DNA of 64,000 nt from Closterium sp. Naga37s-1. Its lineage: Eukaryota; Streptophyta; Zygnematophyceae; Desmidiales; Closteriaceae. Location: assembly GCA_947471745.1 (NCBI GenBank), contig CANJKZ010000922.1, positions 3,285,001-3,349,000 of the forward strand, in the 5' to 3' direction. Numbering within the stretch: position 1 is the stretch's first letter; each line of letters starts with the position of its first letter. Shown in pieces: positions 29,997 through 41,200 of this stretch. The position numbers and the translations under genes were made by a program. The notes beneath the pieces were generated by a model. The model saw only the letters and a list, made by a program, of their open reading frames with translations. It was not told where the DNA came from and did not search any database.

Positions 29997-32900
29997 ATGG
30001 AGGCTGAAGGTTCTGCTCCAGCTGGTCCTAGTGGCAGTGGTGGCGTGAGAGGCACTGGGGAAGCAGGAAGAGGCGTTGCTGGCGGATATGCACCAATAGC
30101 ATCCGTTTCATCACCAGCCAAGGATGATGTGAAGGCATTCAACCTAGAGAAGTTCTCTGGGAAGGATAGGGCATCATGGAGCTTCAAGATGGAGCTCCTA
30201 TTTAACCATTACGGGCTGCTTGAAGTGATGGATGGAGAATTGAAGAGGCCTGCGAGCAAAGGAGCAACCAAGGAATGGGATCACCGATCCAAGGATGGAT
30301 TCTTCCTTCTCTCTCAATGCCTCTCATCCAACCAGCTGCACCATGTCAAGCATCTCATCAAGGATATCCAGTGTGGTCCCAAGGCATGGAAAATATTGAA
30401 GGATGTCCATGCCCCCAGCAGCGAAGCGATGGTGGTGGTGCTCGAACGACAACTCCATGCGGTGAAGATCAACGAGGGTGATGCCGTGCAAGGAGCGTTC
30501 GATCAACTCCGGGACCTCTATGTGAAGCTCTCTGCTGCTGGTGTGGACTACCCTGAAAATATCAAGTGCTGCAAGGCTCTTTCCCTGCTGCCAGAGTCGT
30601 GGGGCCCCTTGGCGGTCAACCTCAATGGCATGAAGGACTCATGGTCCCTTGAGTGGATTCGTGCTCAAGTCCTTCAAGAGGAGTTTCGGAGGAAGGAGCT
30701 GACTGCCGCTGCCGGTGAAGGTGGAGGCTCTGCCTACGGCATGAAAGTCTTCAAGGGACGTGGCAGCAAGAAAGGCAAGGCCAAGGAAGGCTCTGGAGCG
30801 GAGCAGTATTCGGGAGGGAAGCGTGGCAACAAGGGAGGCAAGTGGTGTGGCGGCAAGTGTTGGTATTGCCATGTGGAAGGTCACCCATGGTTTAAGTGTC
30901 GCAAGCTACCTGACGGTTGGAGGCCTGGTCAGCCATCAATTGAAGGCTCTACGGGTGTTCATGGAGCTATGGGAGAAGGCATGGGCAGTGAGGAGGGCGA
31001 TGGAGGTGCTGGCGGACATGGCGGCATGTTCTACCATGTAGGAGAGGCATGCTCCGAGGACATGGTTGTACCGCCCAGCAAGGTTGCTCTTCACCGCTCC
31101 TCCCATTGGGTCATGGACACGGGAGCCTTCATGACCATGACCAACCGAGAGGATCTGCTGGATGAAGTCAGGCCATCAAAGGCAGCCACTGTCGTTTCAG
31201 CCACCGGCCAAGTTGTACCCGTGTGTTGCGAGGGGAGAGCCATGTTTATGGGTGCGGATGGGAGGCTTGTGGGGCTGAAGCGTGTTCTGCTTGTCCCTGG
31301 ACTATGTGCCAACCTTCTCTCTACCAAGGCATTGAGTGAGGCAGGGATGAAGATGGAGATGATGGGCACAAAGGTGTTCAAGGCAACTCTGGATGGGCGC
31401 GTGTTGTGGGACCTCCGAGGCGGCAAGGACATGCACCGGTCCATGTGGGAGATACCGGTGCTGCCATGGAAGGAGGCGACTGCGCGCTTGGCTGCTGAAG
31501 CTGTAAGAGGAGGGCATGCAAGCCACGTAACCAGTGGAGGAGGTGGTGATGGCAGTGATGGTGGGCTGCTTGTGCATGGGGGGGGTGCGCTACCAAGTGT
31601 AACTCCTAGCACGGGTGAGACAGATTGGCTCACCGCACACCGTCGCTTTGGCCACGTGGCGCTACCTCAGTTACAGCAGCTGTTCAAGGAGGAAAGAGTC
31701 AAGGGGCTGAGGATAAAAGGGGAGCCCAAGGAAGTGGGCTCATGTGAGACTTGCTTGACCAGCAAGTTCTCACGGTTTCCCTTCCATTCGGCGGTGGGGC
31801 AGTCAAGTGACCCGGTGGAGCTCGTGCATGTGGATCTTGTGGGGTCCATGAAGGTAAAGGGAGATGGTGGGGCCATGTATTCCATGACTATGGTGGATGA
31901 TTACACAAGGCTTGTGATCAAAGGCTTTCAGCAGAGGGAGGGGATTGACTTTCAAGAGGTGTTTGCTCCTGTTGCCAAGGCTCCTACGCTCCGGTTGTTG
32001 CTAGCAGCCGCTGCCGTTTGTGGCTGGAAGGTGGAGCAAATGGATGTGAAGACGGCGTTCCTCTATGGCGTGGTAGATGAGGAGATCCACATGAAGCAGC
32101 CAGAGGGGTATGACGATGGGAGCGGACGTGTTTTCAGGCTCAACAAGGCCATCTATGGCCTCAAACAAGCTCCAAGGTGCTGGTATGCAAGGCTGGTGGA
32201 GGCGTTGGAGGCTCTTGGCTTCAAAGTTAGCGGGTGCGACGAGAGTCTCTTCATGACCGAGGGGGAGGAGGAGAAGGTATTTCTCCTTGTCTATGTCGAT
32301 GAAATCCTCCTCTTCTTTCCATCCCTGGAGAGGATCAAGAAGGTGCAAGGGAAGCTGAAGGAGACCTTTCAATGCAAGGCCCTTGGACCAGTGGGGTATT
32401 ACCTTGGTTTTCACGTGGAGCGGGACGAGGTGAAGGGATGGTTGAGGCTTCACCAACACAAGTACCTTGCAGCGATGGGGGAGAAGTATGGGCTGGAGGA
32501 AGGGAGGAGTGTGAAGACTCCTCTACCCTCAGGGTTTCAGCTGCACCTTGATGAAGAGGAGGGTGAGGTGTTGGAGTACGAGTTGCAGTGTCGGTTCCAG
32601 TCAATGGTGGGGAGCTTGATGTATGCTTCGGTCAACACTCGCCCCGACATTGCGTTTTCAGTTTCACAGCTCGCTCGTGTGGTGTCTAGGCCCCTTCAAG
32701 AGCACCTGGATGCAGCAGAGAGGCTGGTGAGGTACTGCATGGCAACCTCAAGGGTGGGGCTGCAATATTCAGTGCATGGGCAGCTGAAGCAAAAGGGAGT
32801 GGAGGAGGTGAGCACAAAGACTGGTGCACCTGCAAGGCGTGGGCACTTGTACCTCTTGTGTTTCACCGATGCTACCTGGGCAAGTGACATCAGTGATGCT

Positions 32901-33320
32901 ACATCCCATGGTGGCTATATATGCTGTGTTGGAGGGAGTCCAGTGAGCAAGAAGTCTAAGAAGCAAGGAGAGATAGCTCACTCATCAATGGAGAGCGAGT
33001 ACATGGCGTTGTTTCATGGAGTGAAGGAGGTGGTTTGGATGAGGAGGTTGCTTGAGGAGTTGGGGCAGGAGCAAGAGGGTCCCACACCTGTGTTTTGTGA
33101 CAGCCAAGGAGCAATTGCAATGGCGCGTAATGCTGTGCTCCATGGGATGAACAAGCACATGCATATCAAGTGGCATTGGGTGAGGAAGGAGGTGAAGAAG
33201 GGCACCATCTCCTTGCACTACATCAACACTACCAAGCAACCTGCGGATTTCTTGACTAAGCGGCTTGCAGAGCATCAGCATTGGAGCTGTGCCACCTCGT
33301 TTGGCATGTCCTTCAACTAA
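29997..33320 (+). CDS. Element E Gag-Pol frame (1107 aa)
   Basis: I choose the ATG at 29997 (MEAEGSAPAGPSG) because the frame upstream of it is the PBS. Gag is of the plant Copia type (FNLEKFSGKDRASWSFKMELL). A canonical zinc knuckle CX2CX4HX4C lies at about residues 288-301 (CWYCHVEGHPWFKC), the protease DTG at about 374, then the pre-integrase His/Cys motif and integrase sequence, RT, and RNase H (DSQGAIAMARN, KHMHIKWHWVRKEV). At 1107 aa it is short against about 1300-1450 aa in relatives, so it is treated as an incomplete fossil although the frame is open. Confidence 0.85.
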   Translation: MEAEGSAPAGPSGSGGVRGTGEAGRGVAGGYAPIASVSSPAKDDVKAFNLEKFSGKDRASWSFKMELLFNHYGLLEVMDGELKRPASKGATKEWDHRSKDGFFLLSQCLSSNQLHHVKHLIKDIQCGPKAWKILKDVHAPSSEAMVVVLERQLHAVKINEGDAVQGAFDQLRDLYVKLSAAGVDYPENIKCCKALSLLPESWGPLAVNLNGMKDSWSLEWIRAQVLQEEFRRKELTAAAGEGGGSAYGMKVFKGRGSKKGKAKEGSGAEQYSGGKRGNKGGKWCGGKCWYCHVEGHPWFKCRKLPDGWRPGQPSIEGSTGVHGAMGEGMGSEEGDGGAGGHGGMFYHVGEACSEDMVVPPSKVALHRSSHWVMDTGAFMTMTNREDLLDEVRPSKAATVVSATGQVVPVCCEGRAMFMGADGRLVGLKRVLLVPGLCANLLSTKALSEAGMKMEMMGTKVFKATLDGRVLWDLRGGKDMHRSMWEIPVLPWKEATARLAAEAVRGGHASHVTSGGGGDGSDGGLLVHGGGALPSVTPSTGETDWLTAHRRFGHVALPQLQQLFKEERVKGLRIKGEPKEVGSCETCLTSKFSRFPFHSAVGQSSDPVELVHVDLVGSMKVKGDGGAMYSMTMVDDYTRLVIKGFQQREGIDFQEVFAPVAKAPTLRLLLAAAAVCGWKVEQMDVKTAFLYGVVDEEIHMKQPEGYDDGSGRVFRLNKAIYGLKQAPRCWYARLVEALEALGFKVSGCDESLFMTEGEEEKVFLLVYVDEILLFFPSLERIKKVQGKLKETFQCKALGPVGYYLGFHVERDEVKGWLRLHQHKYLAAMGEKYGLEEGRSVKTPLPSGFQLHLDEEEGEVLEYELQCRFQSMVGSLMYASVNTRPDIAFSVSQLARVVSRPLQEHLDAAERLVRYCMATSRVGLQYSVHGQLKQKGVEEVSTKTGAPARRGHLYLLCFTDATWASDISDATSHGGYICCVGGSPVSKKSKKQGEIAHSSMESEYMALFHGVKEVVWMRRLLEELGQEQEGPTPVFCDSQGAIAMARNAVLHGMNKHMHIKWHWVRKEVKKGTISLHYINTTKQPADFLTKRLAEHQHWSCATSFGMSFN

Positions 33321-33377
33321 GGGAGGCAGCTTCAGGGAGCAGCTAAGGGGTGAATGAGAGCACGATGAGGGGGGGTT

Positions 33378-34399
33378 TGTTGTGCCAAAGCACTATAGTG
33401 GCACGGTCATCGCACTCCCATTCAGCCTACAAGCCTGCTCAGATTTTGGAATTTTGTGGGGAGGTGCTTCAACATGTGTTCGTCCGACCCTCAAAGTTTC
33501 AGAATTTGTGAAGCAGTTTACAAGGCATGGCAACATTTTTTACTTTCAATACTTATGGCATCCCGGAAGTGTGTGTTACTCTTTTTTTGGTAACACCCGA
33601 GTTCACCATTTCGGCTGCTGACTCATCTACAAAGCTCTGATTGGTCTGAAAATCGGTTTGGCAGTCCTTTGCCGTGTTGTGCAGGTGGTCACCGAGTGTC
33701 AGGACAACCCAGCATCGGAGCAGCACGTGACAGCTGTCGAAAGTTACTGTTCCGTAATCATGGTGCACTGTTGGCAGCATTTCCCTTGCCACCCTTTCAT
33801 TGTTGTCATGCCAATGGTGCAGGGACAGAGAATGAGATAAGAAGTACAAGTGGTCAAGTAGGAATCTACCACCCTCCTTTTTAGAAGTGTGGTCTTCCTG
33901 GAAGCAGCTTGCAAGAGGGTGCAAGTGGGAAGACAAGCTGACTCATGGTTGGCTTGACTCACTGTTGGTAGCCTTGAGTACAGCTATGAACATCCAAGTG
34001 TGGTTGGCTTTGCTGACCTAGCTAGGACGTTTCCCATCCTTCTCTAGCATTTCTCCCCTACGAATCAACCTTCTCTGAGTTCCCAGGATGGTCCCAACCC
34101 CTTGAGAGTCCCCTAGGCAATGTTGTACTCAACCTCTTCCTTGCATCAATAAAACTACACGTTTTTCAGACGAGCTTACGTTTTCGTCCACTGCGTAGCG
34201 CATACACCTCAGATGAAAGCAAGCAATACACCGTTGGAAAGCACACACCTGAAGCCAATTTTTCGCCAAGTTTCAGCCTCGTATGTTATTGGAGCTGATC
34301 GTGACGGCATTTTGAACAGAGGCGGTTTGAAGTCATCAGATTCAGCTTAGGCGGTTTCAAGGGCATCCGCGACCCCTAAGTGGACTCTAGACTATAACA
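33378..34399 (+). repeat. Element E 3' LTR (1022 bp)
   Basis: Starts TGTTGTGCCAAAGCAC after a G-run polypurine tract, ends AGACTATAACA, then the duplication CGAGG and the rest of element D. Confidence 0.95.
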
Positions 34400-34404
34400 C
34401 GAGG

Positions 34405-37113
34405 AGGGGTGGTAAAACTGCCAGCAAGGTGTGCCAGGGGAGAAGCCAAGGAAGACGCAGGGAATAGCGAGGGCGGAGAGCTTGTCCGCGGACGAATCGC
34501 AAACAAAGGAATGAGAACCCCAGACTCGGAACACCGACGCATCGCCAACCATCCTCGTCCAACGCAGTGTAGGCGAGGTCTCCCGCAAGGAGACACGGGG
34601 CCAGAGGTTGAGCTGACGCACAGCGTACCGGGCCGTAAAGGGCCACAGAAAATGGGGAGCGACCGCATGGATCATGGAGGTACGAGCGACCTCCATGACT
34701 AAGCCAATGCGGCGCTCAGCAATCCCATTTTGCTGAGGGGAGTCCGGAAGTGTGAATGACTGGAGAATGCCCTCCCTACGACAGAAGTCCCGTAAGAGGT
34801 CAAAGGAGAACTCACCACCTCAGCCAGAGTGCAGACGCAGGACAGGAAAGTCCGCACGGAACCGCTCGCGGACCTGGAGACGGACTGCTCGGATCCAAGG
34901 GATCAAGACATTAGGGACCTCCCCCTTGCTGCGCGAGGGGAAGACTGTGGTTTACCGCGTGTAGTCGTCAACAACCAGCAGAAAGTAGCGCTCGCGGCCC
35001 TATCCACTGACGCTGGCTGGGCCCCACACGTCCATGTGGAGAGTCTGCAGGGGAGCAGTCGTCGGGGAAAACGAGGAGGAGTGAGGAGCGGCGCGCTGCT
35101 CCCCTCCGACGCAAGGAAGGCAGGGCGGGGCAGGCGAGGGCGGGATGGGAGGCAGAGACCTGGGAAGACCAGAGACAAGGAGGCGGGAGTGCATGCCACG
35201 AAGGCGTGGCAGGGAGGGGTGACCAAGGCGGTGGTGCCACAGGAGAGTCTGGTGCGACAGGAGGCGACACGAGCAAGGGGGTGCTACCGGACCTGACGCG
35301 GACACCTGGGCAGACGCAGCTACCTGAGGAGGCTCAGTAGCGAGTGTGTACAGACTCGACCCTGGCCGACGTGTGGACGTGGCCAGGTGACGGCCCGTCC
35401 GTGTACACATGCAGATCGACACACGCTGACCCCCAGGAGTAGTGGTAGTGACCATCGCGTCCTGGAGGGCAGCGGTACTCACCAAGTTTGTAGAGAACGA
35501 GGGGAGGTGAAGACCTGACATTGAGCCGGACGGAACCGCCGGACACAGGAGAACATTGGAGGAACAGGCAAGGACTGGGCCTTCGGAGGGGTCAGCCAGT
35601 ATGACCGGTACAGGTGCAGAGAGAGGAGTGAGGGTGGTGCTATCGCGAAAGAAATAGCGTGAAGCACCTGAGTTAAGTGTGAAGGTGTGCAAGGCCTCAG
35701 CAGGCGCAGTACCAGGGAGAGCAGACTCACCAACACCTAGAGCAGCAGCCTCTATACCTTGGTCGGGCGGCACACACAGGTAACAGTCACCCTCAGCACT
35801 AACAAACAAAGCATACATAGTAGCAAGGATAGCATCATAGTCTAGGTCAAAGATAGCAACTCCAGACCTTAGCAGCTCTGCCCAGTGGGGGCGCTCGGCC
35901 TCGTCACCAAACTCTGCACGCCAAGCGTCGTCGAGGGGGGAGAAACAGCGGTGCTGAGTGTGAGGCTTCCCGCATGTGTGACCAGCACGGAAGCCGGTGC
36001 GAATGACATACGGGCAGCTACCACTGCCCCCAGACGCCCCACACTGAGAAAACCACTCACGAAGCTGTTGGGGCGACAGGGTCTCGCTCCGACGCTATTG
36101 CTGCTGCCACTGGCCACCGACAGAACCTCCACGCTGAGTAGCTCCAGCCTGACCACCACCACTCCCACTGCCGCCACTCCCGCCACCGCCACCCCCACCG
36201 CTGCCACCACCTCCGCCACCAAAGCCCCCACTCTCGCCACCACTCCCACTACCGCCACCACCTCTAGTGCCTCCACCACCTCCACTGCTGCCCCCACCAC
36301 CACCCCCGCTGCCACCACCACCACCCCTGCCACCCTTGCCTTTGCTGCTGCGGTGGTTCCCATTAGCAGAAGCAGCCCCGACATCCTCAGCACCAAGGAC
36401 GTCAACAGCAGCAGCAGAGGCGTAGGAGGGGGCAAGGGGGAAGGGGGAACACCCTTGAAAGAAGGGCATGCGAGGAGTGCCACGAGCTGCACCTACAGCG
36501 ACTACACTAGTCTCAGCTGCAAGGAGGTGCTGCTCGAGTCGGTCAACATTGAGGGCTGTGGGATCAAGTGCGAGAAAGTGGTCCCTGACAGCGCGAAGAG
36601 AGTCAGGGAGGCGGGTGACTAAAAGTAGAGAGTGATGTACATCGGGGGCGGGTTCCTGTCAGGGAACTCTGCTGGGAGGGCAGCGCGGTAGCGAGCGTCG
36701 CTAGTGCGAAGGTGAGAAACCAGGTCCTCTACCGTGGCAAAGGTGGACAGCTCGAGAAACAGGTAGGGCAGGAGAAGACGGCCTAGAGCAGCAGGGGCAG
36801 ATGAGGAGTAACGGGCGACTACAGCGTCGTACAATGCCTGTGCTGTCCTGTGCTGTCCAAAGTGAGCGCATTCGGCTAACGGCAGGTGGTTGCGAATGGC
36901 TAAGCGAGCAGCAGCATCACGAGTAAGCCACTGTGAGCGAGTCGCACTGTCAGCTGTGGCGGGAGGGGCGGGAGCAGCACCAGACGTGTGGTCAAACAAC
37001 GAAACACTGTCCCTAGAGTCACTCTGTAGGTACAGCTGCAGGTCGTCAAGCCACGTGTCAAACTGGATCGGGCGGCCCTCATGATCGAACGCTAGAACGC
37101 GGAGAGAAGCCAT
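34405..37113 (-). pseudogene. Element D gag, protease and integrase remnant
   Basis: Gag starts MASLRVLAFDHEGRPIQFDTW at 37113, diverged from the MATPSVLAFDAEGRAIDF of B, C and F. Gly-rich tract about 36100-36350, protease-like LNSGAS, then integrase to the insertion of E. Several breaks. The sequence is more diverged from B than C or F are, suggesting a different subfamily. Confidence 0.8.
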
Positions 37114-37269
37114 AGCGGCGCAGTATGCACGGCGGGCAGAAGCCGGGCAGCGCAAGGAACAGGGCAGGCAGCAGAGAAGGGCGGCAAGCAGGGTGCAAGA
37201 GAGGCGGCTGCGAGAGGGCCGCAAGAGGCGGTTAGCAGGGCAGCAGGGGCGGCTAGGGGGGCACAAGGG

Positions 37270-37860
37270 CGGCTCGCGGGTTGCAGAGGCGAGGGGCGGG
37301 CCGGAAGGAGTAGCTCGTGGGGCCTGGGGTCGATGGGCCGGGGCCGGGGCCTAGGGGCGACGAGCGTGGGGCTACGGGCGACGGGCGACGGGCGACGGGC
37401 CGGGGCTAGGGGCGATGGGCTGGGGCCTAAGGGGCGACGGGCGACTGGCCGGGGCCTAGGGGCATCGGGCGACGGGCCGGGGCTGGGGCCGAGGGCCGAC
37501 GGGCACGGGGCAATGGGCTACGGGCCGGGGCTAGGGGCGACGGGCCGGGGCCTAGGGGGCGACGGGCGACGGGCCGGGGTCTAGGGGCGACGGGCCGGGG
37601 CTAGGGGCGTCGGGCCGGGGCCTAGGGGGCGACGGACGACGGGCCGGGGTCTAGGGGCGACGGGCGACGGGCCGGGGCTAGGGGCGACGGGTCGTTGCCT
37701 AGGGGGCGACGGGCGACGGGCCGGGGCTTAGGGGGCGACGGGCGACGGGCGACGGGCCGGGGCCTAGGGGCGGCGGGCGACGGGCCGGGGCTTAGGGGCG
37801 ACGGGCCGGGGCCTAGGGGCGACGCTAGGCCGCACGAGGGCGGCGCGCTGGGCAGCAGGT
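37270..37860. repeat. GC-rich satellite in the leader of element D
   Basis: Array of GGGCGACGGGCCGGGGCCTAGG-type units, different from the satellites of the other copies. It ends near the GTGGGCCC box at about 37885. Confidence 0.9.
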
Positions 37861-37926
37861 GCGGCTAGTAGAGCAGCGTAGTGGTGGGCCCAAAAAAAAA
37901 AAAACAAGAGGCGACAAGGTCGTCCT

Positions 37927-38055
37927 TGTGAAAATGAAACGAGGAATGATTGAACTGAGCAGCATGAGAAGTACAAGTACCAAACCTTAAAGTGTTGTAC
38001 CCCATATGAGCTACCCCACTACAGCCTACACAGACTATAGTGTATGAGTTTGACA
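37927..38055 (-). repeat. Element F 3' LTR (129 bp)
   Basis: TGTGAAAATGAAACGAGG to GAGTTTGACA, followed by the CACCCCCATAGG polypurine-tract hairpin. Confidence 0.95.
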
Positions 38056-38263
38056 CACCCCCATAGGCAAAGTGGGGGAGAGCAAGGGGTCACAAGACCA
38101 ATCAAGCAAAGCAAGGCAAAGCAAGCTCAAGGTGGATCACAACGTCACCACACATTCTGAGCACAAGTTCAAGGCCACAAGGCCAGTTCACATGCAAGAT
38201 TACATATATATAAGGCTAAACAAGCAAGAGCAGGTATATATATATGTAACAGTACAAACAAGG

Positions 38264-41200
38264 TCAAGAAGTGAGCAAGTGAGGCAAGGTAGGCACAAGG
38301 CCCAGCTGAGTACAGAAGCGCTGATGATCACAAGGCGCGAGTGCCTTGGTGAAGATATCAGCAGTGTTGGCCTGAGAGGCCACGTACGCAAGTCGCAGCT
38401 GACCACGCTGCTGTAGCTCACGAGCTAAGAAGTAGCGAAGAGCAATGTGCTTCGTTCTGTGCTCCAGTCTCTGCTCCCGACACAAGGCCAGCATGGCCTT
38501 GTTGTCTACGTACAGCACTGGAGGAGAACGAGGCGGCTCTCCGAGGTCAGTCAGCAGGTAGGTGAGCCAGCGAAGCTCCTGTGCAGCCATGGCCCCTGCG
38601 TAGATCTCAGCCTCACAACTGGAGCCGAGAACAGAAGACGAGCGGGTAGCCCGCCACGAAACAGAGCCGGAACCAAGGCTGAAGGTGTAACCCTGTGACG
38701 ACCGCTGCGTAGCCTGGTCGTCAGCCCAAGAAGCGTCTGCGTGCCCAGTGAGGACCACTGGACTCTGCCCTCCAAGCACAAGCCCCATGCCCGACGTACT
38801 GCACAAGTAGCGCAACACCCTCTTCGCTGCAGCCATGTGCTCCGGTCTGTGTCTCCCAGGAGCAACATAGCGTGCGAGAATGCTAAGAGGGTATGCAAGG
38901 TCAGGTCGTGTGCAGGTCATCAGGTACATGAGGCAGCCAACAAGCTCTGGGTACGGGCCACTCGACTCTACGGACTCATCCGAAGGCAGAGCTGAGAGCG
39001 AGTGGCGAGTAGGCAGAGGAGTGGCCTAAGGCGAGGAGTACGTGAAGCCGAAGCGCTGAAGGACCTGCTGCACCATGTGTGACTGAGTCAGAGTAATGGT
39101 GCGCTGTGCTCTGTCCCGGGTGATCTGCAAGCCAAGGTAGCTGCGCAGTTCACCCAGGTCTGTGCACGTGTGTCTCTTCTGCAGCTCGGACTTCACGTGG
39201 GCGAGTCCAGCAGTGTCAGCTGTGGCAAAGACCAAGTCGTCGACGTACACGAGGATGTAGAACGGCGGCAAAGAAGTGTCGGTGCGCAGAAACAGCGACG
39301 GGTCGGCAGTAGAGGGAGCAAACCCAAGAGCCGCAAGTGTAGTCCTCAGTGTGTCGTGCCACTCACGCGGTGCCTGGCGGAGACCGTAGACTGGCCGCCG
39401 GAGACTCCACTGGGTGCCAGGAGGAAAAGTCCCAGTGAAGCCAAGTGGGCGGCGCAGCCAGATCTCCTCGTGCAGGCTGCCCTGCAAGAAAGCAGTGCTG
39501 AAGTCAAGAGAGTGCAGCTCGTAGTCACGGTGAGCAGCTATGTGCAGCAGTACCCGAAGAGTGGTCATCTTCGGGGTGGGAGAGAAGGTCTGAAAGTAGT
39601 CAACTCCCTGCCGCTGACTGAAGCCACGAGCCACGTAACGCGCCTTGAAGACAGGCGGAGAACCCGGCGGCCGCTTCACCCTGAAAATCCACATGCCACT
39701 GACAATGTTCGCCCCAGGCGGGGGAACCTCGTCAACGTAGGTGCCTGTGGACTTCCAGGAAGCCATCTCTGCGTCCATAGCTGCCTGCCACTGAGAGGAG
39801 TAGGGACCCTCTATCGCCTCCGCGTAAGAGCGCGGAGTCGGGATGTCAAGTGCATCCGGGTCTCCCTCAGGGGTAAGCAGTACGGACACGAGATGAGGTG
39901 AAGCAGCAGCCAAACACTGGAACTCCTCCTGCCTGTCCTCAAGGACGTCTGTGCCAAGGGCACACTCACCCCCGACGGACGGAGGACAGACAGACTCAGA
40001 CTCAGCAACAAGACTAGCAGCGTAGTCTAGACGACAGCGAGCAGCAAAGTCGACGAGCTCAGCAACTAGGGCAGACGCAGCAGTGGACTCAAAGGAAGGG
40101 TCAGTGACAACAGTAGCAAGGAGACGCGTGACTGTCGGACTGGCAGCACGAAGAGAGTCCGACTCCGGTTCGGCAAGAGCAGGAAGAGAGGACTCAGGAG
40201 GAGAAGGCAAAGGGGCACGCAGAGGAGCAGTGGACGGACGCAGAGACATCCGGTGCGTGCCAGGGACAGGAGGAGGACGCTGATGCGAACCACGACCACT
40301 AGCGCGAGCAGCACGGACAGGCGACACAGGGCGAGACGCAGGCGCACGACGCTCAGCAAGACCTCAAGTAGGACCAGTGTAGGGAGAAGGAGCAGGCAGT
40401 GGGGAGGCCGGCTGTAACTGTAACTGCGACGGGACAGGCTGTGGACACTTTAAGGGAGGAGGAGGACCAGTAGAAGGCGGGAGACCAAGAACCTGCTCAA
40501 GGAGCGGAACGAAGTACGGCCGAGGCCGCGCAGCGACTCCAGACACAGCAGGGACAGCACCAGTACCCCCAGTGGCAGCACCAGAGCCAACAGCACCGCC
40601 AGCTCCAGCACCCCCAGCAGCTCCACTAGCTCCAGGACCTCCAGCAGCACCAGTCGCACCCCCTGCAGGACCGCCTCCAGTACCGCCAGCAGTACCCTCA
40701 GCGCCAACACCCTCAGCAGCTCCAGCTCCAGTCGGACCACGAGAAGACGCAGTGGCCCCAGCTCCAGTAGTACCCGCAGGCCCAGCAGCTCCAGTACTCC
40801 CAGTACGAGCACCTCTGGGACCCGTGGTACCAGCACCCTCAGCAGCCGAAGAACCTCCAGCTCCAGCAGCACGACTCCAGCGCCGGGCAAACCACTCACG
40901 CACCTCCTGTGGAGAGAGTGGCTCCCGTCGAGACGGAGCACCCGGAGAACCTCCAGGCCCAGCACCGCCAGACGCCACACGAGTAGGCCCAGCTCCCGCA
41001 GGCTCCGCAACTCCAGGCTGAGCACCCCCAGGCTCAGCACCCCCAGTCGTAGCACCCCCAGGCTCAGCACCCCCAGACTCAGCACCCCCAGGCGCAGCAC
41101 CCCCAAGCGTAGTACCCCCAGGAACAGCACCCCCAGGCTCAGCACCCCCAGGCGTAGCACCCACACGCTCAGCACCCCCAGAGTCAGCACCCCCAGGCTC

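Larger units (their letters stand above)
28935..34399 (+). mobile_element. Element E: Ty1/Copia retrotransposon with 1022-bp LTRs, nested in D
   Basis: LTRs 28935-29956 and 33378-34399 are both 1022 bp, TG..CA, and flanked by the duplication CGAGG (28930-28934 and 34400-34404). PBS TGGTATCAGAGGCGG starts at 29959; a G-rich polypurine tract precedes the 3' LTR (about 33367-33375). The LTRs differ at roughly 55 positions by eye, about 5%, so it is clearly older than B, C, F and G. The coding frame is open but shorter than usual for the family, so it is probably not whole (about one break). Unrelated to the short-LTR family; nearer to element I. Confidence 0.95.
27008..37926 (-). mobile_element. 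Element D: old short-LTR-family Ty1/Copia fossil, interrupted by element E
   Basis: Made of 27008-28934 and 34400-37926, separated by element E. Minus-strand order: leader satellite with a GTGGGCCC box (about 37270-37900), Gag from 37113, glycine tract, protease, integrase (34405-35300), then after E the linker (27900-28800) and the start of RT. The 3' end and 3' LTR are not present, and no 5' LTR is seen beyond element F, which inserted at its upstream edge. Broken roughly ten times. Older than E and F, which sit in or beside it. Confidence 0.85.
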
